The notes: generated by a model not told the origin, from the sequence alone. A stretch of 64,000 nucleotides of DNA from Rheinheimera sp. EpRS3 (GCF_001513785.1 NZ_LNQS01000008.1:682001-746000), one strand, 5' to 3'; counted from the stretch's first letter, positions 17,803 through 27,115 are shown. Made by a program: numbers and translations.

Positions 17803-19557
17803 GTGGCAGGACAAATCCCCAGACAGTTTATCGACGAGTTATTGGCCCGTACCGATATCGTTGAACTGATTGACCAGCGCGTACCGCTTAAAAAAGCCGG
17901 TAGAAACTACGCCGCCTGCTGCCCGTTCCATAGCGAAAAGTCGCCCTCTTTTACCGTTAGCCCGGATAAACAGTTTTATCATTGTTTCGGTTGCGGCGCG
18001 CACGGTAATGCCATCAGCTTTATGATGGAATTTGAACAACTCGAATTTGTTGAAGCCATTGAAGAGTTAGCGCAGCAACACCATCTTGAAGTACCGCGCG
18101 AGCAAGGCGCCGTTAAAAACCGACCGGCTGCCCAGGCTGATGATTACCATTTGATGCAGCAGGCTGCTGAGTTTTATCAGCAACAGCTGCAAAGCCACCC
18201 TAACGCCGGTATGGTGCAGCAATATTTGACCAAGCGCGGCTTAAGCAGTAAAACCCTGACCGATTTTGCCATTGGTTATGCTCCGGATGGCTGGGATAAC
18301 CTGTTAAAACGCCTAAGCCCGAACAACCACAAAGCGCTGCGCGATCAGCTGTTTGAACTACGGCTGATAAACCGCAACGACAATGGCCGCGAGTATGATT
18401 TTTTCCGCGAACGCTTAATGTTTCCAATTCGCGACAAGCGCGGTCGCGTTATTGCTTTTGGTGGCCGCGTACTGGGTGATGGCACGCCGAAATATTTAAA
18501 TTCACCGGAAAGCCGGCTGTTCCACAAAGGCCGCGAGCTGTATGGCTTGTATGAAGTACGCCAGCAACCAGGTCATGTTGAGCAAATACTGGTAGTTGAA
18601 GGCTATATGGATGTAGTGGCGCTGGCCGAGCACGATATCCGCTTTGCCGTCGCCTGCTTGGGCACTGCCACTACATCGGATCATATGCATACGCTGTTTC
18701 GCTATACGCCCAAGGTAGTGTGCTGTTACGACGGTGACCGCGCCGGGCGTGATGCAGCCTGGCGCGCATTGCAAAGCGCACTGCCGCAACTAAAAGACGG
18801 CGTAGAGTTAAATTTCGTGTTTTTGCCCGACGGCGAAGACCCGGATTCATTAGTACAAAAAGAAGGCAAAGACGCGTTTTTACAACGCATAGCCGGCGCT
18901 ATGCCGCTAAACCAGTACTTTTTTGAGCATTTGGTGCAGGAGTTTGATCCGGCCACAGACGGCGGTAAATCAGCGTTATCGGTAAAAGCGGCAGAGTTAA
19001 TTAAACAAATACCGAGTGAATTTTACCGCGACAGCTTAAGCGATAAACTGGCTAACCTGTTGGGTAAGCCGCGTGAGCGCACAAAAGCGGCAGTAAACCG
19101 GGCATCAAACCGGGTAAAACCGGCAGCGATGAAAATAACACCAATGCGCCGTGCTATTGGTTTATTGCTGCAGTACCCCAATTTAGCTAATGTCATGCCG
19201 GATGCGCCAGAGCTTGGCGAAGCGAATATTCCGGGTATTGGGCTGCTACTGGCACTGCAACAACGGCTGCAACAACAAACGGATTTAACCACGGCGCAAC
19301 TGATCGAACAATGGCGCGATTTGCCCGAACACAGCATTTTAATGACACTGGCCGCCTGGGATCACCAGATCGAGCCGGAACAATTGTCACAGGAATTTGT
19401 CGATACTTTTCACTCGATTGAAGATCAGTATTTGCAACAACGGCTGGAAGCCCTGGAACGAAAAGATAAACTGCAGCAACTGAGTAAAGCCGAATGGCAC
19501 GAATACAAACTGCTGCTGCAAGCGCTGAAAAGCAAAAAACCAAAGCTTGCGAACTAA
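17803..19557 (+). CDS. dnaG: DNA primase DnaG
   Basis: 584 aa, GTG start placed by GAAGGAAAAAG just upstream. It makes RNA primers at the replication fork. The CHC2 zinc-binding domain is at the N terminus (CCPFHSEKSPSF ... YHCFGCGAHGN); the TOPRIM catalytic domain holds LVVEGYMDVVAL (Glu) and CCYDGDRAGRDAAW (Asp-x-Asp); the C-terminal about 150 residues form the helicase-interacting domain. The rare start codon and the terminator upstream both fit low expression. Confidence 0.98.
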   Translation: MAGQIPRQFIDELLARTDIVELIDQRVPLKKAGRNYAACCPFHSEKSPSFTVSPDKQFYHCFGCGAHGNAISFMMEFEQLEFVEAIEELAQQHHLEVPREQGAVKNRPAAQADDYHLMQQAAEFYQQQLQSHPNAGMVQQYLTKRGLSSKTLTDFAIGYAPDGWDNLLKRLSPNNHKALRDQLFELRLINRNDNGREYDFFRERLMFPIRDKRGRVIAFGGRVLGDGTPKYLNSPESRLFHKGRELYGLYEVRQQPGHVEQILVVEGYMDVVALAEHDIRFAVACLGTATTSDHMHTLFRYTPKVVCCYDGDRAGRDAAWRALQSALPQLKDGVELNFVFLPDGEDPDSLVQKEGKDAFLQRIAGAMPLNQYFFEHLVQEFDPATDGGKSALSVKAAELIKQIPSEFYRDSLSDKLANLLGKPRERTKAAVNRASNRVKPAAMKITPMRRAIGLLLQYPNLANVMPDAPELGEANIPGIGLLLALQQRLQQQTDLTTAQLIEQWRDLPEHSILMTLAAWDHQIEPEQLSQEFVDTFHSIEDQYLQQRLEALERKDKLQQLSKAEWHEYKLLLQALKSKKPKLAN

Positions 19558-19583
19558 TGCGGCTGGCTAGAAAAGCCGCGCTT

Positions 19584-19592
19584 TGTTATAAT
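19584..19592 (+). promoter_or_regulatory. Candidate internal promoter for rpoD (extended -10)
   Basis: TGTTATAAT, an extended -10 element, lies 49 bp before the rpoD ATG just after the dnaG stop. It follows a small hairpin (GCGGCT / AGCCGC, 19559-19579). No good -35 is visible. An own promoter for rpoD near this point is common in this operon. Confidence 0.45.
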
Positions 19593-19641
19593 CGCTAGTT
19601 CGCAATTTTACATTAATCAAATTGGTGGAAGATAAGTCTCT

Positions 19642-21486
19642 ATGGAGCAAAATCCTCAGTCGCAGCTAAAACTCCTGATCATTAAAGGTAAAGAGCAAGG
19701 TTATCTTACCTTTGCTGAGGTGAATGATCACCTGCCGCAAGACATTATCGATTCAGATCAGATAGAAGACATTATCCGCATGATCAATGACATGGGGATC
19801 CAGGTGTTTGAAACAGCACCGGATGCCGACGATCTGATCATGACCGATGCCACCACAGATGAAGACGCCGTAGAAGAAGCGGCCCAAGCTTTAGTCAGCG
19901 TGGACAAAGAACTGGGCCGCACTACCGACCCGGTACGGATGTACATGCGTGAAATGGGCACCGTTGAGCTATTAACCCGCGAAGGCGAAATTGACATTGC
20001 CAAGCGGATTGAAGACGGCATCAACACAGTTCAAAGCTCTGTTGCCGAATACCCTGAAGCCATTACTTACCTGCTGGAACAGTGGGATAAGTATGAAGCT
20101 GAAGAAATTCGCTTAAGCGACATTGTTACTGCCTTTATTGACCCGAACGATATTGACGAAGCGCCGATCGTTGGCAGCCACATCGGCTCAGACGTACCAG
20201 AAGATAAGCTGGATGATAACGACAGCGATGATGACGATGAAGACGGCGACGCTGATGCCGACGACGGCGATAGCGGCCCGGATCCGGAAATGGCACGGCT
20301 GAAGTTTGGCGAGCTGCGTACCCAGTACGACGTTACCCGTAACTCTATCGTGAAAAACGGCCGTGAACACGCCACTACCAAAGTAGAAATTGAAAAACTA
20401 AGCGAAGTATTCCGCTGTTTCCGTCTGGTGCCAAAACAGTTCGATCGCCTGGTTAAAAACATGCGTGAAATGATGGACCGTGTGCGGGTGCAGGAACGCA
20501 TTGTCATGAAGCACTGCGTTGAATACGCCAAAATGCCAAAGAAAAACTTCGTTAAAGCCTTTACCGGTTTTGAAACCTCAACTGCGTGGTTAGACGCCGA
20601 AATTGCGGCTAACAAGCCCTATTCAGCCAAACTGAAAGACATGCAGGAAGAGCTGGTACGCAGCATTGAAAAGCTGAAAAAAGTTGAAGAAGAAACCGGC
20701 TTAAGCATCTTTAAAATTAAAGATATTAACCGTCGTATGTCTATTGGCGAAGCCAAAGCCCGCCGCGCGAAAAAAGAAATGGTAGAAGCTAACTTACGTC
20801 TGGTTATCTCTATCGCAAAAAAATACACCAACCGTGGTTTGCAGTTCCTTGATTTAATTCAGGAAGGTAATATCGGCTTGATGAAGGCGGTAGATAAGTT
20901 TGAATACCGTCGTGGTTACAAGTTTTCAACTTACGCCACCTGGTGGATCCGTCAGGCCATTACCCGCTCTATCGCGGACCAGGCCCGCACCATCCGTATT
21001 CCGGTGCATATGATTGAAACCATCAACAAGTTAAACCGTATTTCCCGACAGATGCTGCAGGAAATGGGCCGCGAGCCATCACCGGAAGAATTATCCGAGC
21101 GCATGCAAATGCCGGAAGATAAAATCCGCAAGGTGCTGAAAATCGCCAAAGAGCCGATTTCAATGGAAACACCGATTGGTGACGACGAAGATTCGCATCT
21201 GGGTGACTTTATCGAAGATGCCACCGGTGAATCACCGCTGGATTCGGCAACCATGGAAAGCCTGAAAAACGCGACTAACGAAGTGTTAGCCGGTTTAACG
21301 GCGCGCGAAGCCAAAGTACTGCGGATGCGCTTTGGTATTGATATGAATACCGACCACACGCTGGAAGAAGTAGGCAAACAGTTTGACGTAACCCGTGAGC
21401 GGATCCGCCAGATTGAAGCCAAAGCCCTGCGTAAACTGCGCCACCCATCACGTTCAGAAGTATTAAAAAGCTTCCTGGACGAGTAA
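19642..21486 (+). CDS. rpoD: RNA polymerase sigma-70 factor RpoD
   Basis: 614 aa (E. coli: 613). Region 1.1 is at the N terminus ([21 protein letters not shown]); region 1.2 holds [11 protein letters not shown]; a strongly acidic segment ([18 protein letters not shown], about residues 192-210) lies in the non-conserved region; region 2 has the [19 protein letters not shown] and [17 protein letters not shown] motifs; region 4 has the helix-turn-helix [20 protein letters not shown]. Primary sigma factor for housekeeping transcription. Last gene of the operon, followed by a strong terminator. Confidence 0.99.
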   Translation: MEQNPQSQLKLLIIKGKEQGYLTFAEVNDHLPQDIIDSDQIEDIIRMINDMGIQVFETAPDADDLIMTDATTDEDAVEEAAQALVSVDKELGRTTDPVRMYMREMGTVELLTREGEIDIAKRIEDGINTVQSSVAEYPEAITYLLEQWDKYEAEEIRLSDIVTAFIDPNDIDEAPIVGSHIGSDVPEDKLDDNDSDDDDEDGDADADDGDSGPDPEMARLKFGELRTQYDVTRNSIVKNGREHATTKVEIEKLSEVFRCFRLVPKQFDRLVKNMREMMDRVRVQERIVMKHCVEYAKMPKKNFVKAFTGFETSTAWLDAEIAANKPYSAKLKDMQEELVRSIEKLKKVEEETGLSIFKIKDINRRMSIGEAKARRAKKEMVEANLRLVISIAKKYTNRGLQFLDLIQEGNIGLMKAVDKFEYRRGYKFSTYATWWIRQAITRSIADQARTIRIPVHMIETINKLNRISRQMLQEMGREPSPEELSERMQMPEDKIRKVLKIAKEPISMETPIGDDEDSHLGDFIEDATGESPLDSATMESLKNATNEVLAGLTAREAKVLRMRFGIDMNTDHTLEEVGKQFDVTRERIRQIEAKALRKLRHPSRSEVLKSFLDE

Positions 21487-21512
21487 GCAGCAGCGTTCGT
21501 AACAACACAGAT

Positions 21513-21534
21513 AAAGGCGCCAAACGGCGCCTTT
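21513..21534 (+). terminator. Terminator after rpoD
   Basis: Perfect 9-bp stem AAAGGCGCC / GGCGCCTTT with an AAAC loop, 26 bp after the rpoD stop; a short T run is part of the stem. Confidence 0.85.
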
Positions 21535-21648
21535 ACTATTAAAACCCGTTTAAAGACTAAAAAAGCAGCAATTAACCACACTTAGCATAACAAGCCGGAT
21601 GACAAAGCCGGTAAAAGTTTTTATACTGCCTGCCGCTTCATCTATGAT

Positions 21649-21725
21649 GGCCCCATAGCTCAGTTGGTTAGAGCGCTCGACTCATAATCGATCGGTCGCT
21701 GGTTCGAGTCCAGCTGGGGCCACCA
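21649..21725 (+). tRNA. tRNA-Ile2 with CAU anticodon (lysidine-modified type)
   Basis: 77 nt including encoded CCA. Acceptor stem GGCCCCA pairs with TGGGGCC, D-arm AGCTCAGTTGGTTAGAGCG, anticodon loop CTCATAA, T-arm GGTTCGAGTCC. The anticodon is CAT, but the acceptor and body match E. coli ileX (which also lies beside rpoD) rather than elongator or initiator tRNA-Met. It should therefore read AUA codons after TilS converts C34 to lysidine. Confidence 0.93.
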
Positions 21726-21852
21726 TTTCACGCTTCGCGCTCATGCTAACCCAGCAGACTATTCTTATATAATTCCCCAAAACACTATTAGCAGTGCTTA
21801 TTGCTTTAGCTTACACTTAATTACCCGCAGTTATTTTTAATGACGTAACCTT

Positions 21853-22851
21853 ATGCATTTACCGGAAGTTCCTGATAATGAAGCTGAACGTCTGCAGGCG
21901 CTGATTGCCTCCGGCTTGCTGGACGACACATCAAGCGATGACTTTGACCGTTTTACCCGTCTGGCCCAGGCATTATTTGGCTGCAAGATATCGCTGTTCA
22001 GTTTGATTGATGAACGGCGGCAATGGTTTAAATCGCGCCAGGGTATTGCGCTAAAAGAAACACCGCGAGATATATCGTTTTGTGCCCATGCAGTATTTAA
22101 CGACAAGTTGCTATATGTACCGGATGCGACGGCAGATGAGCGCTTTGCTGATAACCCGCTGGTAACCGGCGATCCTGCCATACGGCTATATGCCGGTGTG
22201 CCGCTGCATTCTGTTGACGGGCTGCCGCTTGGTACTTTGTGTATTGTTGACGATATGCCACGTGAACTAAACCAGTTGCAACTGACATTGCTGCAGGACC
22301 TGGCTGCACTGGCCGAAACCGAAATAGCCCGCAGTACGCTGGCAAAACAAACCGCCCAGCTGCAGCAAGACAAAGAACAGCAAGAACAACACCGGCAACG
22401 GCTGGCTGCATTTATTGACAGTTCGCGCCTGGCAACCTGGGAATGGAATGTGCAAACCGGCGATGTGATTTTTAACGAGCGCTGGGCAGAAATGCTGGGG
22501 TATGCCTTATATGATTTATTGCCGTTAAGTTTTGACACCTGGCTAAAGCTGGTGCACCCGGCTGACAGAGTACGCTCTGAGCGCCTGTTACAGCAGCACT
22601 TCGATGGCGAACTGGCACATTATGAGCTGGAATGCCGTATGCAGCATAAAGACGGCCACTGGGTATGGATTTTAACGCAGGGTAAGTTGATAAACCGTAC
22701 AGAGCACGGCCAGCCGCGACTGATGGCAGGCACGCATCAGGATATCAGTGAACGTAAAGCCAACGAAAACGCCATAACGGAAGCTTACAGTTTGTTGCAG
22801 CGGGTATGCCGCAATGCCGGGCTGGATATTACTGATTACAATAACCGCTAA
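21853..22851 (+). CDS. GAF-PAS sensor protein without a recognisable output domain
   Basis: 332 aa, no signal peptide, cytosolic. A GAF domain fills about residues 20-165 (FDRFTRLAQALFGCKISLFSLIDERRQWF ... YAGVPLHSVDGLPLGTLCIVD), a short Gln-rich coiled coil follows (about 165-190), then a PAS domain with PAC motif (about 195-310, WEWNVQTGDVIF ... GTHQDISERK). Proteins with this N terminus usually continue into GGDEF or histidine kinase domains; here the frame ends 25 residues after the PAC motif and the following DNA contains a terminator, not a broken GGDEF. It may act by binding a partner. Ligand unknown. Confidence 0.8.
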   Translation: MHLPEVPDNEAERLQALIASGLLDDTSSDDFDRFTRLAQALFGCKISLFSLIDERRQWFKSRQGIALKETPRDISFCAHAVFNDKLLYVPDATADERFADNPLVTGDPAIRLYAGVPLHSVDGLPLGTLCIVDDMPRELNQLQLTLLQDLAALAETEIARSTLAKQTAQLQQDKEQQEQHRQRLAAFIDSSRLATWEWNVQTGDVIFNERWAEMLGYALYDLLPLSFDTWLKLVHPADRVRSERLLQQHFDGELAHYELECRMQHKDGHWVWILTQGKLINRTEHGQPRLMAGTHQDISERKANENAITEAYSLLQRVCRNAGLDITDYNNR

Positions 22852-22862
22852 CACCGCTATTG

Positions 22863-22894
22863 CCCGGCCGGTTAGCATACACTTAACGGCCGGG
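22863..22894. terminator. Shared terminator hairpin between convergent genes
   Basis: CCCGGCCG (22863-22870) pairs with CGGCCGGG (22887-22894) around a 16-nt loop, with extra TTA/TAA pairing. It lies between the stop of the GAF-PAS gene and the end of the MBL-fold gene. No strong T tract on either side. Confidence 0.5.
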
Positions 22895-22901
22895 TCGTAA
22901 T

Positions 22902-24068
22902 CTATTGAGCTGCCGCTTCGGTAGCGCCAGTTGCAGCCAGTTCAGCCTGCGGTATCAGCGCCTGCCACCAGTGGCTGTTTTGCACCACACTGCTATGCAA
23001 TTGTGACATAGACACCACTTGGCCAAACTCTGGTGTTAACAGTGCGGTATCAGCTTGTGTTGCAGCTGCACTAACCCGCTCAAGTGGCTCATACCAGGCA
23101 TGAAACGCCAGGTCAAAAGTACCGTTATGTACCGGCACCATTACCTGGCCTTTTACATCCAGGTGCGCCTGCACACTTTGCTCCGGCGTCATATGAATAT
23201 GCGCCCAGTCATTATCGTAAGCGCCGGTTTCAATAAAGCTGATATCGAACGGGCCATATTTACTGCCTATTTGCTTAAAGCCATCAAAGTAACCGGAATC
23301 ACCACTGAAATACACCGCACCGGCCAGAGTTTTAATTACCCAGGAGCCCCATAAAGTGGTGTTACCATCACCAATGCCACGGCCAGAGAAATGCTGCGTT
23401 GGCGTAAAGGCAATCAGCGCATTGTCGCTGACCTGCTCCTGCCACCAGTCAAAACGCTGAATTTTCTCTGCTGCCACCCCCCATTTCTGTAAGTCGGTTT
23501 CTACCCCCAGCGGCACCAAAAACTGCGTGGTTTTCGCTGCCAGTTGTTTAATGCTGGCTTTGTCTAAATGATCATAGTGGTTATGTGAAATCAGCACTTT
23601 AGCAATGGCTGGCAGCTCAGCAATACTGATTGGCGTTTGGTGAAAGCGTTTCGGGCCCAGAAATGAAAACGGCGAAGCGCGCTGCGAAAATACCGGGTCT
23701 AACAGCCAGTATTCACCATACACTTTTAACAGCACCGATGAATGCCCCAGCTTAACAAAATGCACATCGTTATCCGACAAGGCATCAAGTTGCTGCCGGC
23801 TCAGTGGCTGCAGCGGTATGGTTTTCGCCGGCACCTTGTCTACTGCCGGCTCAGTGAAATAACGTTTGGCAATTTCCAGCGTTTTAAGCAAACCCGGTTG
23901 TTCAAAAGCATGCACATTATGAAACTTGCCATGTTGATACTGGCTGGCATCCGTTAAGGTTGTTGCATCAACATTCGCTACTATCTTGGTATTTAGCATC
24001 ACTATTCCTGCCCCTGTCAGCGCCAGACTGCCCAGCAGCCAGCTTAGTGGTTTAATTACTCTGCGCAT
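22902..24068 (-). CDS. MBL-fold metal-dependent hydrolase (UlaG/NAPE-PLD-like), exported or membrane-anchored
   Basis: 388 aa from the ATG at 24068, which has GGTGAG just upstream; another ATG at 24083 abuts a palindrome and lacks a ribosome site. A hydrophobic N terminus (PLSWLLGSLALTGAGIVML) acts as signal or anchor. The metal motif HNHYDH is at about 162-167, with more ligands in TPTQHFSGRG, YFSGDSGYF and PVHNGTFDLAFH. The LGHSSVLLKV and LLDPVFSQRASP segments are typical of the outer-membrane/periplasmic NAPE-PLD-like branch. Substrate unknown. It is divergent from a TetR gene and shares twin operators with it, so it is probably induced by that regulator's ligand. Confidence 0.82.
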   Translation of the reverse strand: MRRVIKPLSWLLGSLALTGAGIVMLNTKIVANVDATTLTDASQYQHGKFHNVHAFEQPGLLKTLEIAKRYFTEPAVDKVPAKTIPLQPLSRQQLDALSDNDVHFVKLGHSSVLLKVYGEYWLLDPVFSQRASPFSFLGPKRFHQTPISIAELPAIAKVLISHNHYDHLDKASIKQLAAKTTQFLVPLGVETDLQKWGVAAEKIQRFDWWQEQVSDNALIAFTPTQHFSGRGIGDGNTTLWGSWVIKTLAGAVYFSGDSGYFDGFKQIGSKYGPFDISFIETGAYDNDWAHIHMTPEQSVQAHLDVKGQVMVPVHNGTFDLAFHAWYEPLERVSAAATQADTALLTPEFGQVVSMSQLHSSVVQNSHWWQALIPQAELAATGATEAAAQ

Positions 24069-24083
24069 AAGCTCACCCGTCAT

Positions 24084-24141
24084 AAACTACACCGTGCAGT
24101 TTACATACAAAAACGCACAAGTAAACTGGTTAGTGCAGTTT
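24084..24141. promoter_or_regulatory. Twin 19-bp palindromes: candidate TetR operators
   Basis: AAACTACACCGTGCAGTTT (24084-24102) and AAACTGGTTAGTGCAGTTT (24123-24141) share the outer arms AAACT(G)...CAGTTT and are 39 bp apart centre to centre. They fill the gap between the divergent MBL-fold gene and the TetR gene. Their symmetry, length and place are those of TetR-family operators controlling both genes. Confidence 0.7.
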
Positions 24142-24188
24142 TTTCTGTCTTGGGCTACAATAGCGGCACTAATGCAAGGCTAAAAACG

Positions 24189-24785
24189 ATGAAACTAACA
24201 GACCAGAAACGCATGCAAATACTTGATGCGGCAGAAGAACTGTTCCACAGCAGCGGTGTGGAACATACCAGCATGGACCAATTGGCACTGCAGGCTAAAG
24301 TATCAAAACGTACGGTATACAACCATTTCGCCACTAAGGATGCGCTGTTTCAGGCAATCTTGCAGCGTATGTTCGACAAACTGGCGCAAGGCGGTGAAGT
24401 AAAGTTTGATGCTGCCGTACCAATTGATCAACAACTACGCCGCATAGCGCAGGATGAAGTTGCGCTGCTTAGCTCTGCCGCTTTTTTACGGGTGGCCAAA
24501 ATTGCCATTATGCAGGTTATGCAGCGCCCGGAACTGGCACAGCTGATGAGCGACAGCAGCCTGGGTTGCAAGCGCTATATAGACAAATTTTTAGTCGACG
24601 CCTGCACTGCCGGGGTGCTGAAAATTACCGATATCCCCTTTGCAGGCAAGCAGTTTATTTACCAGTTGAAGTCCTTTGTATTTTACCCCAGTTTATTTGG
24701 TCTGGAACAACAGACCCCGGCGCAACAGGCGCATATTATTAACGAAGCTATAGCGCTGTTTCTGGCGAGGTATCAGGCTAAATAA
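24189..24785 (+). CDS. TetR/AcrR-family transcriptional regulator
   Basis: 198 aa from the ATG at 24189, with AAGG 9 bp upstream (an earlier in-frame start would fall against the operator). N-terminal helix-turn-helix: QILDAAEELFHSSGVEHTSMDQLALQAKVSKRTVYNHFATKDALF. The C-terminal part resembles the TetR_C domains of the AefR/YbjK-like group (RLRRIAQDEV..., LKSFVFYPSLFG). Probable repressor of itself and the divergent MBL-fold hydrolase. Ligand unknown. Confidence 0.88.
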   Translation: MKLTDQKRMQILDAAEELFHSSGVEHTSMDQLALQAKVSKRTVYNHFATKDALFQAILQRMFDKLAQGGEVKFDAAVPIDQQLRRIAQDEVALLSSAAFLRVAKIAIMQVMQRPELAQLMSDSSLGCKRYIDKFLVDACTAGVLKITDIPFAGKQFIYQLKSFVFYPSLFGLEQQTPAQQAHIINEAIALFLARYQAK

Positions 24786-24791
24786 CGTTAG

Positions 24792-25058
24792 TTAACGCCG
24801 CTGCCGGTATGCCAGCACCGATGCTATCAGCAGTGCTGTCATGGTCAGAATACCAAACCAGGTGACTAAGTCTTCAGCCAGTTGTTGGCGCTGCAACACC
24901 AGCAGGAAAGACAACAGTAATAGTGCAAAACCGCTTAGCCGCCAGCCACGCTCTGAGCGCTGACTTAAATGGCGCAAGCCAAACAGCCGGCGATAGCGGG
25001 GCATGGCCAGGCTCAGCAGGCTAAAACTGGCCAAACATAATAGCCACAGTACAATCAT
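24792..25058 (-). CDS. DUF3325-like small membrane protein of an iron-uptake operon
   Basis: 88 aa with three predicted transmembrane helices (MIVLWLLCLASFSLLSLAM, GFALLLLSFLLVL, WFGILTMTALLIASVLA). The AMPRYRRLFG segment after helix 1 is typical of DUF3325. Last gene of the PepSY-DUF3649-DUF3325 operon; its ATG overlaps the preceding stop by 4 bp. The trio commonly accompanies siderophore receptors in other proteobacteria; its function is not known. Confidence 0.72.
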   Translation of the reverse strand: MIVLWLLCLASFSLLSLAMPRYRRLFGLRHLSQRSERGWRLSGFALLLLSFLLVLQRQQLAEDLVTWFGILTMTALLIASVLAYRQRR

Positions 25059-25378
25059 CCGGCTTGCTCCGTTTTGTTGCTGACATCTGTCGGCAGCGCG
25101 GTGTAAACCAGGCTCAAATATAAGCCGGCGCTTAACAGCAGCAAGATCAGGCTGGTTCTGCCTAACCGCTTAGTGCTTATTACCCACAGAATAATCAGGC
25201 TGTACCAGACAAAGCTCAGCAGCATCAGCCAGACAAAAGCACCGGCTTTATCTGCCCCCGATAGCGCCAGAATGCCGGGCACAGCCGCCGTGGCCAGAAT
25301 ACTCAGGTAAAAGCCGCCGGCAATGGCCAATAACAGACGGTAACTTAACTGCATTGTGGGGTGGGATATTAACGGCAT
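25055..25378 (-). CDS. DUF3649-like small membrane protein of an iron-uptake operon
   Basis: 107 aa, three predicted helices. The ATG at 25378 is fixed by AGGAG five bases upstream, although this makes it overlap the PepSY gene by 10 bp. Residues RLLLAIAGGFYLSILATAAVPGIL and the FVWYSLIILWVIS helix match the DUF3649 layout. Middle gene of a three-gene overlapping operon, so the three products are probably made in fixed proportion. Role in iron or siderophore reduction or transport is inferred from context. Confidence 0.72.
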   Translation of the reverse strand: MPLISHPTMQLSYRLLLAIAGGFYLSILATAAVPGILALSGADKAGAFVWLMLLSFVWYSLIILWVISTKRLGRTSLILLLLSAGLYLSLVYTALPTDVSNKTEQAG

Positions 25379-26919
25379 GTCAGCTCCTGCGAAGCATCGC
25401 TTTGCGGTTTAGCTTTATTCTCGCGGCGCAAGGTAAAACGCCACAGCAGAAAAAAGCTGGCGGCGCTTAGTAATAACGCCAAATCAACGGCCATTAAGGT
25501 GGTGTCAGCAGGAAAACGGTAACTAAGTACATTGCGCTGCACCGTGAGTATGCTCAGCAGCGGTAACGCTAAATACGTTATTGCGAGCAGCAAGGCGCCC
25601 TCGCGCCAGCTGTTGCCTATACCACGTAGCAACGGATACAACAGCATTAACGCCCAGCCGGCAAAAAAGCAGTGAATTTCCATCTGTGCGCGGTTTTCCA
25701 GCGCCAGCGGTAGTAAGCGGTTGGCGTAAAAATACGCTGCCACAGCCAATGGCAAACCCAGAATAACGCCGACATTTAACCAGCGTACCAGTTGCTGCCC
25801 CGGCGCTATCTTATTATTAGCGCCCTGCTTTCGCAGCCGCTTTTCTGACCATAACACCAGCCCGGTAGCGATCATCAGCGTGCCCATCACCCCACTGATA
25901 AAATACAGCCAGCGCAGCTGCAAACCAGCAAAGCGGCCTGCATGTAAATTCACCATAGTGCGGCGGGTATGCTCGGCGGCCAACTGTGGTTGCTGCTGGC
26001 TGAGCAATTCGCCACTCTCAGCCGAATACATCAGCGAACGGCCGGGCACAATAAGTGACTGCGTACTGCCTTCAGTAAACTGCACAGTGGCAGCCGCATC
26101 ACCGGGATTATTCACTGCCACAAAAGCAATAGGCGCACCGCTTAACTGTAACATTGCCCGTTGATACAGCTGCTGCAGCGGCAGCATAGCGGCCGCTTCA
26201 CCACTGGCCACCACCGCCGCAGGTTGCCGGGTTAAGGTTTCAAACAGGGTATTGCGATCACCAAAGCCAAGCGAAATAGCCCAGGACAAATACATAAACA
26301 TCAGCGTAACCAGGCCGGTGTAGGTGATCATTAAATGAAACGGCAACGCCAGCACAGCCGTAATAGTATGCGCATCCAGCCAGCTGCGCGGCCCTTTGCC
26401 CGGCTGAAAGCTGAAGAAATCTTTAAAAATCTTTTTATGAATAATTACGCCGCTGATAATAGCCACCAACATAAACATGGTGCAAATGCCCACCAACCAG
26501 CGGGCCCACAGCACCGGCATATAATGTAAATCGAAATGAAAACGGTATAAAAAGCTGCCGCCACGGCTGTCTCTTAACGCGACTTCCTCACCGTTGCCAT
26601 CGAGCGTAGCACGCTGAAAACCACGCCGGCCGGCGCTGGCATCACGCCAAAACAGATTAGTAGTAGCTGAGCGATTATCAGGCAACGACACAGACCAACT
26701 GACAGAGCCCGGCGCTTTTTGCTGCAAAAATGCCTGCGCCTGTGTCAGGCTATGCTCAGGATTGGCTTTATGTTGCAGTTCGGGCTGCATCCAGTCGGTA
26801 ATTTCGTGCTGGAAAAATGCCAGAGTGCCGGTTAAAAATACCGCAAACAACACCCAGCCAACGACCAGCCCGGACCAGGTATGCAGCCAGGTCATGCTGT
26901 CGCGGAATCTTGCTTTCAT
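25369..26919 (-). CDS. PepSY-associated transmembrane protein (iron-uptake type)
   Basis: 516 aa. Starts MKARFRDSMTWLHTWSGLVVGW, the classic first helix of PepSY_TM proteins, with AAAGG upstream. Further helices lie at about 140-160 (ICTMFMLVAIISGVII), 195-220, 340-360 and four near the C terminus, with a periplasmic PepSY-like domain between. Conserved His residues in helices (LHTW, DLHY, DAHT, PFHLMITYTG, NLHAGRF) suggest heme binding, as proposed for siderophore-reducing relatives. First gene of the operon with DUF3649 and DUF3325; a Fur-like box lies upstream. No TonB-dependent receptor is adjacent. Confidence 0.85.
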   Translation of the reverse strand: MKARFRDSMTWLHTWSGLVVGWVLFAVFLTGTLAFFQHEITDWMQPELQHKANPEHSLTQAQAFLQQKAPGSVSWSVSLPDNRSATTNLFWRDASAGRRGFQRATLDGNGEEVALRDSRGGSFLYRFHFDLHYMPVLWARWLVGICTMFMLVAIISGVIIHKKIFKDFFSFQPGKGPRSWLDAHTITAVLALPFHLMITYTGLVTLMFMYLSWAISLGFGDRNTLFETLTRQPAAVVASGEAAAMLPLQQLYQRAMLQLSGAPIAFVAVNNPGDAAATVQFTEGSTQSLIVPGRSLMYSAESGELLSQQQPQLAAEHTRRTMVNLHAGRFAGLQLRWLYFISGVMGTLMIATGLVLWSEKRLRKQGANNKIAPGQQLVRWLNVGVILGLPLAVAAYFYANRLLPLALENRAQMEIHCFFAGWALMLLYPLLRGIGNSWREGALLLAITYLALPLLSILTVQRNVLSYRFPADTTLMAVDLALLLSAASFFLLWRFTLRRENKAKPQSDASQELTCR

Positions 26920-27035
26920 TCGTCTTACCTTTAATGCACGGCCGTATTATGTAACAACAGAGGCAACTACTGCGGTGGCTACTGTGCGTTTTTGTACCTG
27001 TAAAGAAGGCTGGCATTATTAGCATAAAGCACAAA

Positions 27036-27054
27036 CAATAACAATTATCATTTG
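27036..27054 (-). promoter_or_regulatory. Fur-box-like site upstream of the PepSY operon
   Basis: On the minus strand the sequence CAAATGATAATTGTTATTG matches about 14 of 19 positions of the Fur consensus GATAATGATAATCATTATC. It lies about 120-135 bp before the PepSY ATG. Iron repression of the operon is inferred. Confidence 0.55.
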
Positions 27055-27068
27055 CATGCATTAACAAA

Positions 27069-27093
27069 AACGGCACTACTATTGAGTGCCGTT
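27069..27093 (-). terminator. Terminator of the GH16/di-heme gene
   Basis: Stem AACGGCACT / AGTGCCGTT with a 7-nt loop. On the minus strand it is followed by TTTTTG, 23 bp after the stop of the upstream long gene, so it ends that transcript before the PepSY promoter region. Confidence 0.8.
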
Positions 27094-27115
27094 CAGGTAA
27101 GCGGGTTGCTATTGG

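Noticed and set aside
20067-20615. 182-codon frame antisense to rpoD
   Set aside because: Serine-run product opposite the acidic region of RpoD; an artefact of composition.
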